64,000 nt of DNA from positions 2,914,001 to 2,978,000 of the forward strand of contig JAEVHH010000006.1 of NCBI GenBank assembly GCA_017607445.1, in the 5' to 3' direction. Of the stretch, positions 45,249 to 56,689 are shown piece by piece. This DNA comes from Histoplasma ohiense. Taxonomy: Eukaryota; Ascomycota; Eurotiomycetes; Onygenales; Ajellomycetaceae. Position 1 is the stretch's first letter. Each line of letters starts with the position of its first letter. The notes under the pieces were generated by a model. It was not told the DNA's origin and did no database searches. It was given only the letters and a program-made list of their open reading frames with translations. The position numbers and the translations under genes are program-made.

Positions 45249-45334
45249 ATTCTAATCACTCTAAACTTTATTTGAGTGGTCTGTTGTTACACACATCTAC
45301 AATAAAGCATGCAACATTAGTTAAAATACACAAG
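45249..45334 (+). other. B2 leader between LTR and gag
   Basis: 86 bp starting ATTCTAATCACTC. A primer-binding site should adjoin the LTR here, but mutation prevents assigning a tRNA. Confidence 0.5.
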
Positions 45335-48300
45335 ATGATCTTGACACACACAAAATCTCTTGAAAATCAATCTGAATCCTCTACCACCTCCAATGATCAC
45401 AATGCATGTTTGCAACAGTTGAATGATTAAATCTGTGAATGAGAGCAGCAATTAGCTATTCTGCATGCACAACAGTGACTCAATGAGTTGGAAGTGCAGA
45501 TTCATGGAGATACTCTCATCAAGTCTCAATTAACTCAGAATATCACCACAGAATCACTGCAAAATCGATCTGTGAATGATATGAATGATGATAATGAAAC
45601 ATCATCAAGGTTAGAGATTAAGGACTATTATTGAGGAAAAAATATGTTAGAATTCAAGAACTATAAAGATCACATGTTGACTCTCTTTACACATCACTGC
45701 TGATATTATCAAAAAAAAGAACATAAGATAAATGATGCTAAACTCTATCTTGATGCCCATGTTAAGCAGAAATGGTTGAATTTTGTATCATTGTATGAGA
45801 GATATGGAGGAGCAACATCATTGACTTTTGATGATATGCTATCACATCTAGAAATGCAAATTAATGATCCACAGAATCAGCACTGATTGACAAGTCAAAA
45901 GTTTCAAGATGTGAAGCAACAAGAATGGCAATTGATACATAATTTCTCTAAATATCTCAAAGACTGAGAATACTACTTACCTCTATATAGTGAAGAACAA
46001 AGAATGGATAACTTGTGTAGTAAGATGTTGAAGATACTACACACTGAACTCAACTGTTGAAATCAAGAGTCTCAGAACTATGAAGAGTTGCTTTGAACTC
46101 TACAGACTCTTGACAAAAATATATCAGAGTGATGATATGCTATTTGCAAAGAAAGATCTGTGATATTCATAGAAAATCAGTGTTGTTCTGATAAATCTAG
46201 CAACTGTCAGAACAAGAGGAAATGAGAGAAACAAACAGATTCAACTGAACAAATCAAGAAAGATAAATATAACTGAATGAAGAAGTGTTCTCACTGTCAT
46301 AAGAAAAGTCATATTGCAAATGATTGTTGAATGTTACACCTCAAAAAGCACAACCAAGTTTGACAAGCAAAAAACCAACAATTTCAATTGTAGAAGCAGC
46401 TGCTGCATTGAGAATATGAACAACTAGACTGTGAGATAATTGGTTATTGATGATGAATATGTGAATGCTGACAGAAGTGAGATAGTTGATGATGTGGATG
46501 CTAGTGGATTCTGATGTGGATGCAAACTTCATGTCCCACACCTGGGCATCAAAATATTTCTCAAAGGCAGAAGATAAACCAAAAGTAGTGGAAGCAGTTG
46601 ATAATTATAAGATTAAATCATATGAACAATAAAGAGCTGCAATGAAGATTATTGATGATGAACATGTCCTCTGAGAAGGATTCCATCATTTCAAAGAAGC
46701 TGATATTAGTGAATATGATGTAATTTTGAGCATGCTGTGATTGGAAGCTGTGAACTCTGATATCAACTGAGTGTGAAGATGTTGAATCTATAGAAAAGCA
46801 TAGAATATTAATCACATGCATCTGAATACTACTAAAGAATTTGCAACACTAAATGACAATGATAATATTATATTCACTGTCTTATCATTACAAGCTGCAA
46901 GTGCAGCAACTGAGTCAAATATCTCAGATGATTATAAAGATTATCTTGATGTGTTCTGAGAAGACATATCTGATGTGGAACATGCATCTTATGATCATGC
47001 TATAGATCTCAAACCTGGCAAGAAACCCTCATACTGACTGATATATAACTTATCACCTCAAGAACTCTCTGTTCTTCAAGAATATATTGAAAAGATGTTA
47101 GAGAAGAATTGGATACATCTGTTCAAGAGTTCAGCTGATGTGTCAGTATTATTTATGCTGAAGAAAGATGAAACCCTGTGTCTCTGTGTGGATTATTGAG
47201 AATTGAATGAAATAATGATCAAGAATTGATATCCACTGTTCTTGATAAGTGAAATACTTGATAGATTAGCAGATGTCAAAATATATACACAACTGAATCT
47301 TAGAGATGCATATCACAGAATTTGCATATGAGTGAGAGATGAATGGAAAACAGCATTTCAAACATGATATGAACATTTTGAATATCTTGTCTTATCTTTT
47401 GAGCTAATCAATGTCTCTGTGATCTTTCAATCTTATATCAACAAAGCCCTCAGTGATCTTTTAGATGTATATTGTGTGGCTTACCTTGACAATATTGTAA
47501 TCTATTCAAACACACTTGATGAACATGTCATCCATGTTAAGAATGTGCTGGAATGGTTAAGATGTTGGAGACTATATATCAAACTTAGTAAGTGTACATT
47601 CCATGCAACAGAAATTGGATTTTTGAGTTTTGTGGTTATCATGCATAGCATTACAGTCAAGAAACATCACATTGATACAATTCTAGATTAATCAGAACTG
47701 TGAACTATAAATGAATTGCAAATATTTCTAGAATTCATTAATTTCTATCATTGATTCATATACAAGTTCTTGATAATAACAGCACCTCTGACTGAATTGT
47801 TAAAAGATTACAAAATGAAAAGGGGGAAGAATAATGCATCTGTTCAGTTAGACAAAAACTGCAAGCATGCAATTTTGTGGTTAAAAGAATGCTTTACAAA
47901 AGCACTGTTGTTGATCCACTTTGATCTGCAGTGAAAACTTCATATAGAAATGGACAGATCTGATGTTGCAATCACCACAGTAATATTACAATTAATGAAT
48001 GATGGTCACTGACACCTGATTGTGTTTTGGTCTAGAAAGCTCACAGAAACAGAAAGATGTTATCAAATATATAATCTAGAAATATTGCTGATTGTAGAAG
48101 CTTTCAGACAATGATGTCACTATTTATATGATAGTAGACACTCAATAACTGTTTTATCTGATCATGCCAACCTTCAGCACTTCATGACAACAAAGTAGTT
48201 AAATGAATGTCATATTTGCTGAATGAAAATGTTCTCAGTGTTTGATTTTGAAATAGAGCACTGTTCTGAAAAAAATAATCTCACAGATGCATCAAGTTGT

Positions 48301-50157
48301 CACTCAGATTTTGTAAAACACAGAGCTCTCTTAACAGAGCTCTCTACTCTGTAAGAGAAGCTGTGTAAGAGGATCTTTAAAGCACTAAAGACAAAAGAAA
48401 ACACAAAATTAGATCAATATATCAAGATGATGTGAAAAGATCTGCAAGCTAATGAAAATTGTTGAGTGAAGAGATTTATAGTCATCAATGATAACAACCT
48501 CTACAGAATAAAGAATGCATCTGTGAATGAGAATGAGATCACAGATGTTATGAGATTAAATCTAGAAACTCTGATATCATGAATTCTAGTCATCAAAATA
48601 TTTGAGTCTGAGACAGTCTATTGTGAAGAGATAGTTGAATCTATCATTGAACTCTTACTACAGATTCAGAATAGAGATGTCAGCACATCTGAACTTCACA
48701 GAAGACTAAAGATGAATAATACTAGTGTGGATAATTGTTCAATCTGAGCAGTAGATAAAGATGATCTGCTCAGAAAAGATGATAAAGTCTATATACTGCA
48801 AGACAAGACTGTAAAGCATGAAATAATGAAAATGAACCATGATGATCCCCAAGGTGGCCATTTTGAATGTGACAAAATCATTGAAGCAATCAAATACAAG
48901 TACTTGTGGCATGGTATGAATGATGAGATTGCAGAATATATGAGAACTTGTGATGTTTATCAATGTGTCAAGATACTGCAGCACAAACTGTATGAGTTGC
49001 TACAATCACATTCAGTGTCAGATAAGAAAGAGCATACAATTAGCATGAACTTTATTGAAGACCTGTCAGATAATAAAAAGAAAAGTCAAATCTATAATGC
49101 TATTGTTGTATTTGTTGATTTATTCATCAAATGAGCTATAATTGTGCTCACATCTTCAGAGCTAGATGCAGAAGAACTTGTGAATAATATTGTATGAAGA
49201 ATTGCAAAGAACTTTGACCTATCTGTGAACATTATTAGCAACTGAGATTCATTAATAAATAGCAAGTTTTGATTGACATTATGTTATCTGCTTCATGTTT
49301 GACAAAAATTATCAATGGCATTACACCTGCAAACCGACAGCCAGACAGAATGATTGAATCAGATGATTGAACATTATCTTTGCACATATTGCAGCTACCA
49401 GCAAGATAATTGAATAGAATGAATTCCTCTGATGCAATGAGCATATAACAATGTCTTTCATACATTGATAAAAATGACATCATCTGAAGCAATGATCAGT
49501 CGATCAACTGAACTTTGCATAGATGTGAAGCCCCTAAGTGTGGGTGTGTCAAAATTGATGATGGAATAAGTGAAATGAATGAAGCAAGCAGAGAATAAGA
49601 TCTGAGAATGTCTGAAAGCTGTCAAAGCAGCTGAGAAAAAGTATTATGATCAGCATCATATATCAAAAAGCTTTAAGATAGAGAACTGAGTAATGCTGCA
49701 TGCAAAAAATATATCCATCTTGCAACCCTCACTCAAACTAGATCATTGATTTTTGAGTCTCTTTCAAATAATTGATATCTATGGTATGCAGATGTACAAA
49801 CTGAAACTCACACTGTAATATAAAGAAATTCATTCTGTATTTCATGTTTCTCTTCTCAAATCATATCACACATGCAATGGACAAATCCCACAAGCAGAAC
49901 TGATAATTATAGATATGCAAGAGGAATGAAAAGTTGAAGCTATATTAGACAAGCATCAGTATCATAGTCAAACACAATATCTTGTCAAATGAAAAGATTG
50001 TACAGACACAGATAATTCTTGAGAACTCAAGGAAAACTTGATGAACAGTCAGAAGTACTTGAAACAGTTTAATAAAATCTATCAGAAGTCAGTCAGTAAA
50101 TGAAAACAAAGAAAGCAATGATGACTGCTGAATATACTTATTTCACTCAGAGATTAA
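45335..50157 (+). pseudogene. Gyp-B gag-pol (B2), broken
   Basis: Gag starts at the ATG at 45335 (MILTHTKSLENQSE), with a capsid-like segment (GKNMLEFKNYKDHMLTLFTH) and a CCHC knuckle near 46285-46330 (CSHCHKKSHIANDC). The reverse transcriptase spans about 46940-47690, with active site YLDN at 47482-47493 (second Asp lost by CG to CA). RNase H is at 47940-48320. The integrase spans 48830-49530 (CDVYQCVK, where one zinc-binding Cys is now Tyr; SMNFIEDLS). The chromodomain is at about 49930-50090 (YLVK, TGA, KDCTDTDNS, TGA, ELKENL). Breaks are mostly TGA. Confidence 0.88.
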
Positions 50158-51286
50158 AAAACAGATCTGTCTCAGCTTGATCAGTGTCATTTAAGAAATT
50201 GTCATCAAGACAAATCTGCTTATTATTTCAGATTTTCTCAACTGACAAAGCATGACATTTCAACAATGACTTGGAAACTGCAACTGATGATGTAATCATT
50301 GAGATCTCATCAATCACTGTTTCAGTCAGAGTCTCAGAAGAACTGTCTTGTTGAATCTCTCAGATCTTCACAGCAAAGAATTTAACCACTGCAGTCACAG
50401 TGCTCTGCAAAATGTTAATGTTTGAAGTGTCCATATCAGTGACAATTAGATCTTCAGCAGTGTTGATAACTGTCTGAGTCAATTCAACAGCATTCACTGA
50501 CATCTAATACAAGTTAATATTATATACTGTAAAAACATCTGTTTTGAATAATAACTTATTGAAATGCAAGTGTGCTTCATCACTGAGCAGTGCTTGCATT
50601 TTTTGCATCAACCCTCAGCAGACTCACAATGATGATGGAGAAATGTTGTCAATGTTGAATACAACAACAGCAATATACTGCTATGTTTCTTTCTAACACT
50701 TCAATGAAACTGTTCACTTTCTCATCTTCATCAACATTATCTGTCAACTCAAATAACATATCAAGATCTTGACTCAGTGAGAATGACATTGATGTAATAG
50801 CAGAATGTGAAAACATACTTTCTGAAATGCTGCTATGATTGAATGCCACACTCTGCTGTGACAACAGATCATCAGAGTTTATATAGAATTCTAGAATCTC
50901 ATCTACATTCTTGTAGATCTGCATGTCAAGTACAAACCTTGCAACAGTAGTTTAATATGTGGCAAATCTCTCATTCAGAACTTCATCAAAGAGCAGCATC
51001 TTATGAAATTCATTGATCAAAGATTGATCAGTTTCATAAAAGTGCTCAGACATCTATAATCTGTTAGTACTTATAACAATCTTAGTTTAAGAAAACTTAC
51101 AGCAGCACAACTTCTATTTGATATATGACAGATGTGACAGCATATTCATTCATTGTTCACAAAGCAAGAATATACTGAAGGGTTCTGCAATCTCTCCAGA
51201 CAATTCAAGCAAATGCTCTCAATGACAGACAGTATATCACTCTTCATAGACTCTGAATCAGCAACAGAAACAGCTGGCTCTGACAT
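50138..51286 (-). pseudogene. Gyp-B antisense spliced gene (B2), complete structure
   Basis: Opposite to pol. Exon 1 is 51286-51101 (MSEPAVSVADSESMKSDILS, then CLNC and CCHIC, ending RSCAA). Intron 1 is 51100-51054 (GTAAGT donor, TACTAAC branch, TAG). Exon 2 is 51053-50560 (MSEHFYETDQSLINEFHKML ... acidic stretch ... CCCC). Intron 2 is 50559-50504 (56 bp; the donor G is now A). Exon 3 is 50503-50138, ending TAA. Exons are 62, 166 (after allowing a 4-bp deletion against B1) and 122 codons, all phase 0. Damage is mainly TGA, plus one TAA in exon 2 and the 4-bp frameshift before the Cys/His cluster. The gene ends within 20 bases of the pol end. LINE-T copy T2 sits 174 bp upstream of its ATG. I recognise no family; nucleic-acid or metal binding is a guess from the Cys/His clusters. 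Confidence 0.7.
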
Positions 51287-51460
51287 TCTATTATAACTTT
51301 AATTAGTATCAAAGCCTTGTTCAAGAGAGGAGAAGAAGCAAAAGCAACAAGAAAGAAAAACAGATATTGAAGATTGAAATCAATATTGCAATGTTGATCA
51401 AAGAGATTGCAACAACACAAAACTCAATCCAAAATGAAAATGTAACCACACAACCAAAAC
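51287..51460 (-). other. B2 3' region upstream of the antisense gene
   Basis: Non-pol DNA directly 5' of the antisense ATG, continuing beyond T2 at 53167-53520. It probably contains the antisense promoter and leader. No motif is identified. Confidence 0.45.
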
Positions 51461-51474
51461 TTCAAATTTCACAA
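51461..51474. repeat. Target-site duplication of T2 (left)
   Basis: TTCAAATTTCACAA, repeated at 53153-53166. The last two bases may belong to the element. Removing T2 restores the uninterrupted B0 sequence at about 6145-6160. Confidence 0.92.
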
Positions 51475-52739
51475 ATTATGCTCTCAGAATTATGAAGCTA
51501 TATTCACATCATTCTATTAGAAAGAGAGTTTCAAGTTCTTTTCCAAATGAGTCAAATGGATTAGAATTAGATTGGGAACTTTATCTTGATTGGAATGAGA
51601 CTGATTTATCTGAAAATTCAAGTTCTTTACAAAGAAGAAGGATACCATCTCAGTTATTTAGAATTTGCTCAATGATTAAGAACTGTTTCTCTAGTTTAAA
51701 TGTAGAGAGAGTAGCTATTGAAAATCTCTCTCCTTGGAAGAAAAGTCTTGATAATCTTGTTGATTTAAACATTAGTCAACTTTCAAAAGAAGATCAGACT
51801 CAAGAACATTTAAAGCTTTTGAAACAAGTGAAAAATAAAGCAATTCTTATATACACTGATGGCTCAAAATGTGAGAAAACAGGCAATCTTGGAGCTGGAA
51901 TAGCATATTCAGAAAATGATAAAAACTATATTCTTGATTCTTGGCAAATTGGAAAAGAGTCAGAAGTTTTTAATGCTGAATTATTTGCAATTTCAAGAGC
52001 TTTCAAATTGATTGAAATGAAGATTGAACAATGGAAAAGATTTGAGCATATTTGGATATTCTCTGATAGTCAAGCAGAGCTTAAAAGACTTCAAAGTAAT
52101 AAAATCAGCAGTGGACAGTCAATGCTAGAGCTGATTTTGAAAAGTCTTCAAAATATCCAAAGAAAAATCTCACTCAATTGTTCTATTCATCTTCACTGGG
52201 TGCCTGCTCACATGGGTATATATGGCAATGAAATGGCTGATAAAGCTGCAAAAAGAGCCACTGAGTTAGAAGTCTGCTGTCAAAGAATTGTAACATGGTC
52301 TTTTATTAAAAGAAGAATAAGAGAATTATGTTTACAAAAGTGGCAAGATGTCTGGTTCATGCAAAGAAAAAGTGTGCATTATTCCAGATTTGAAACTAAG
52401 CCAAAGTGGAAGACTTGCTCAATAAAGTGTAAGAAGAAACTTTTTGCTACAATAATGCAGCTAAAGCTTGGACATGGACATTTCAAATCATATTTAGCAA
52501 AGTTTAAAGATGATTTAAATGATCTATGTTCAGATTGTCAGTTATATGAAAATCCAGAGCATCTTCTGTTACTTTGTACAAAGTATTCAGAACTAAGATT
52601 GAGACTGAGAGAGAAGTATCAACTGAATCAGTTAAATTTGAGTTTGTTATTCAATACAAAAGCTGGAAATATGTTCTTAATTGAATATTTAAATGAGTCA
52701 AATGTTGCTACAAGAGCTTGTTTGAATAGTGTCACTTGA
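51475..52739 (+). pseudogene. LINE-T ORF2 C-terminal part, frame intact
   Basis: The frame is open from the truncation point to the stop at 52737-52739 with no frameshift (five A near 52365, against six in T1). It contains RNase H (YTDGSKCEKTGNLGAGIAY; FNAELFAISRAF; FSDSQAELKRL; HWVPAHMGIYGNEMADKAAK) and the CSDCQLYENPEHLLLLC finger. The reverse transcriptase is missing, so it is a dead fragment although its frame is clean. The Gly to Glu change (QAGL to QAEL) is a GGG to GAG difference from T1. Confidence 0.92.
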
Positions 52740-53152
52740 TGATATTTAGATCAGTTGTTTTTGTTTATTTTATTTTGATCTTTTCTTTAACTTTGTTTAT
52801 TGTTAATTTTCATTTGTTTCAAGCAGTTTGTTTCATTATTTGTTGATAATAGTCATTGCAAATGTTTTTTCCTTTTTGTTGATTTTTAATAGCTGCTGTC
52901 TTTTATAATATTTATTTCCTTTGTTTTGAAGTTGAGTTGTGCTAACTCATTGACATTCTTTTGATTTTATTTTTGGATTGAATAGTTTGAATAGTTGTTT
53001 GATTCTGGGCTGGAATTCTGTTAATGCATGTGTCAAATTGTTTTTGTATATTAGAATATTCTTGATTTGAAAAATCCTGAAGTATTTCAGGTAGATGTCA
53101 TAGTCACTGACTGTATACATCTATAATTGAAGAATAATAATAATAATAATAA
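51475..53152 (+). mobile_element. LINE-T copy T2, 5'-truncated
   Basis: About 1.68 kb, identical to T1 19085-20760 except for roughly five differences noticed by eye. It ends in a longer (TAA)n run and is inserted in the 3' region of B2. Like T1 it has no hypermutation. Confidence 0.95.
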
Positions 53153-53166
53153 TTCAAATTTCACAA
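53153..53166. repeat. Target-site duplication of T2 (right)
   Basis: TTCAAATTTCACAA, identical to 51461-51474. Confidence 0.92.
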
Positions 53167-53520
53167 TAAAAATTGCATAGAAGGATACAGTGTACTTTGT
53201 TTGATAAATTGACATATTCATTTTAAATAAAAAATCATTGATGGTGATGATGGTGATGATTTTGTTAGAGTACAATTTTTTGATGTAAAAGTCAAAGAAA
53301 AGAGGTTCAGAAGTTGTGTCTAAATCATGATTGAACTGCAATGACATCAGAGATGAAAAAATGTTCTTTCAAAACAGCAACACTTCAGAACTAATCTCAA
53401 CAATTAATCCAGCTCAATTCTGTGAACTTTATACAATATCAATCACACAGCATATATTATGAACTTCACATGTTGCAGTAAGAAGCTCTGAGAACCAGAC
53501 TTTTGAAGAAGAGAGATAAT
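53167..53520 (-). other. B2 3' region, with polypurine tract
   Basis: Continues the Gyp-B 3' region. A minus-strand reading with FFDFYIKKLYSNKI is shared with B0 (plus strand, about 6000-6040); it lies upstream of the antisense gene and could be leader sequence. The last 16 bases (53505-53520, GAAGAAGAGAGATAAT) form the polypurine tract before the 3' LTR on the plus strand. Confidence 0.6.
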
Positions 53521-53791
53521 TGTAATAGACACAACAAAGATATCTATATTAGAAAATAGCTATATAGTGATAGAAGAACACAGAACACATCAGAATTAAT
53601 GAGAATGAATATAGCACACAGTATTATAGACAGCTGTAGAGTGTAGTGGTCATCTATATAATGCTCACTGATATCTGTAGATATTAGAAGATCAGTGATT
53701 AGCTTTGAATAATAGAGATTGCTACCTTCTTAACATTCTACATGCATACTTCACACTACTCTCATAATTATACCTACAACCATCTCTTACA
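53521..53791 (+). repeat. 3' LTR of B2
   Basis: 271 bp, TGTAATAGACAC to CATCTCTTACA, the same length as the 5' LTR and the B0 LTR. GCTGC follows at 53792-53796. Confidence 0.95.
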
Positions 53792-53796
53792 GCTGC

Positions 53797-55976
53797 TGTG
53801 GCAGAATCTGAAATTATGCTTTGACTATGTAGATGATCTGAACACTTGATGAGCTACACACTTGCTTGACAACAATGCTACTCTTCTCAGCTATGATATA
53901 CAGAGTATTCTGAGATGAAGAGAGACAAATAAAATGATCTTTGCATCAGAGAAACTTGAGATGATTCATCTCACAAGAAAGTGATACAATGAAACACTGT
54001 CAGTGATTGTGTCAGAGAATCTGATTATACATTCTGTCACTGTCTCAGCTGAGCAGAAGTCAGTACTCTGCTGACTGAGTGTATACTTTGACAAAAAATT
54101 CATCTGAAAATCATATATCTCTGTCTGAGTAAAGAAGACAAGAGCTGTGACTCAGCACATCTGAAGTCTAGAGAAGATCAGAGATGAGCTCTCAGCAGAT
54201 GCTCTGTGAAAGACAGTTATCATCTATATGATTCTCTCACTGCTCTATAGCACAGAGATCTGATACAGCAGCTGCATGCAGTCAGTAAAATATACAAGCA
54301 GAAATGAAAAGATCAGTTTCTGTCTGAGATAACATATGAGAACAGTTGAGAAGATACTTATTATAGCAGTCAGAGAAATTCTTTCAGTTTTTCATACAAT
54401 ATTCATCACAACTCTATACTGAGACACTGAGCTCTCATCAGCAATAGTAGCTCTGAAGAAGATCAAAATGTGTTTTATGATAAGACTTCAGATGATGAAT
54501 GAGAGACATTCACTGACTTCATAAATAGCTTTCTCAACAATCATATATGAAAGAGAGGCTGAAACTCAGCAGTATCTGAAGATCAAGATTCAGAGATTGA
54601 AGATGCTGCTGTCTGCAGTCAATAGATCCACACTTATCATTTCATACTACTCAGAGAGATGTGAAACAGACTTCACAGAGAATGTAGATAAAAAGAATGC
54701 TGTTCAGATATTTAAGAAATGATGAGAAAGTCAATCTTCAATAGATATATATATTTTCTTGAATGAATCAGAATAGATTCTTGACAACAGCAGATGAATG
54801 AGCTATGATTTTATAATCTATCAGAGAAACAAACAGCTGATCAGCTTCTCAGCTGCATTGAGCTCTATATCATATATCTTCAATGCTGAGATAGTTGATG
54901 TCTGCTGTGTATTAGAGTGTGTGGTGAAGCTTCTACTCTGTGCTATAAATGACAGCATCAACTCTTGAATCTGACTCTATTTTGACAACATCTCAATCAT
55001 CTGAGACATACAGAACAGTGCAGCAGTCTTCTTGAACTGAGTCTACAGCCACTGTTATGAGCTTCTCAGATAATATAATGTGAGTCTGAAATGAGTCTCT
55101 GAGTATATGAAAATAGAGAGTAATGAGAAAGCAGACTGTCTGACTAAGCAGACAGTTTTATCTGCTGCAGTTTCAGTCTATAAACTCAAGATCATGCTCA
55201 CAGTCAGCAGGATCTGCACAGTGATCAAGCAACTCAGTCAAGAGACAGAGTGAGAGTAGTGAAACAGAGTCTATAAAAAGCTCTCTGACTGATACTAAGA
55301 CTGAAGATTCAATAGACTGACTGTGAAATATCAAATAAAGATCTTTTCAGAGCTTATCATATCACAGTATGCTCTTCATCACTGATTTACACTTTGCTTC
55401 TCTCATAAGAACTTCTTCTGATATCACAGATGCTTTCAGCATGCAGATATGAGACTCATCTATATCTGTGAATACAACAAGAGCTCAGAATATTTGATAC
55501 TCTGTCAATATTTACAGAGATACTTCTCTCACTGACTCAAGAGATCAGCAGCACAGCTACACAATTGAGCAACAGCTGTTATCTATCTAGAGTCTCTGAT
55601 CTCTACAGACTTTGTAGAACTGCTTGATCACACAAAGTTCTACACACAGTACTGTATGAGATAATGCAGTCATTTGAGCATATATCATCTGACAGCCCCT
55701 CACAGCAGTTTCAAGTCTATACAGATGATACAGATAATACAACATCTGATACAACTGATTCAATCAGTACAATAGATTCAACTGATGCAATTGATACAAA
55801 TGGTACAATCAGTTCAATTGATACAATCAGCTCAATTGGTTCAATCAGTACAAACAATACAATCAGTACAATTGATTCAATCAGTTCAATTGATACAAAC
55901 AGTACAATTGATACAATTGATACAATCAGTTCAATCAGTTCAATTGGTTCAACTGATGCAAATGATTAAATCAGCA
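53797..55976 (+). pseudogene. LINE-L ORF2 C-terminal part (L3)
   Basis: Reverse transcriptase active site YVDD at 53826-53837. Downstream are long TGA-punctuated frames, an RNase H-like segment near 54830-54920 (FSAALSSISYIFNAEIVDVC, acidic residue conserved), a finger near 55460-55500 (CEYNKSSEYLILC), and the minisatellite-coded tail. Nearly all stops are TGA. Confidence 0.82.
55740..55976 (+). repeat. 9-bp minisatellite (L3)
   Basis: Complement of the L1 and L0 tract, units such as TCAATTGAT and ACAATCAGT. One frame reads a Ser/Thr/Ile/Asp tract (55664-55969), another a Gln/Val/Leu/Ile tract (55785-55979). Confidence 0.85.
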
Positions 55977-56689
55977 TAATAAGCTCATCTGTTTCAACTA
56001 GCTGTGGTGTAATCAGTACAGTCTGTATGCTGACTCAGTTGATTTTGTTTGTTTGTTTGTATTGATTTAACATCCCGGAGAAAACACAGGCAGCATCTGT
56101 GTTTCAGAAGCCTTCTGAAGGGCATGGAGACATGCTACACTGAAGAGATTTCTATGTACACAGAGAGAAAGAAAACAGAATTCAGATGACAACTCTTGAG
56201 AAGATTCAGCTCATTGAAAAGGTTTTTACTGAGCTGCACATTCACTTCTGATCTGATGTATGGCTATTCATGATGAAGCTATAGTATGATTTCCAAGGAA
56301 AACTGCCACTGCTGTGTCTGAAAGACTTTACAGTGAATGGAGAGGGATAATTCTCTCAGTTGATTCAAGAACTGTCTGTGCTTCTAACAGCAGAGAAAAA
56401 ACAGATGAGATAGACAAAAGAAAAGAGAAAAAGTGAATATTCTGAAAAGAAAAATAAAGAGAAGAATGAAGAAAAGACTGTGCCCTCTGTGATATCTTAC
56501 AATCACATGACTCAGCACAAACTCAGAGGGAGAGAGAGAAGAGAGCACTGAAGAAGATCATGAGAGAAAAGAAGTGAAGAGAGATAGAGAGAGCAGTGAG
56601 AAGAGAGAAAAAAAGTGCATATCTACAGCTGAGAGCTGAGTCAGCATACAGACTGTACTGATTACACCACAGCTAGTTGAAACAGATGA

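Larger units (their letters stand above)
44978..53791 (+). mobile_element. Gyp-B copy B2, complete chromodomain Ty3/Gypsy element with an antisense gene
   Basis: Two 271-bp LTRs, with GCTGC target duplications at 44973-44977 and 53792-53796 inside LINE-L L3. Without the LINE-T insert (T2) it is about 7.1 kb. Order: LTR, gag, pol ending in a chromodomain, a long 3' region with a spliced gene on the opposite strand, polypurine tract, LTR. It is strongly mutated. Confidence 0.95.
53797..56043 (+). mobile_element. LINE-L copy L3, second segment
   Basis: L3 continues from the reverse transcriptase active site through RNase H, zinc finger and minisatellite to CTGACTCAGTTGAT (56030-56043), where L2 is inserted. 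It resumes at 62734. Confidence 0.9.
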
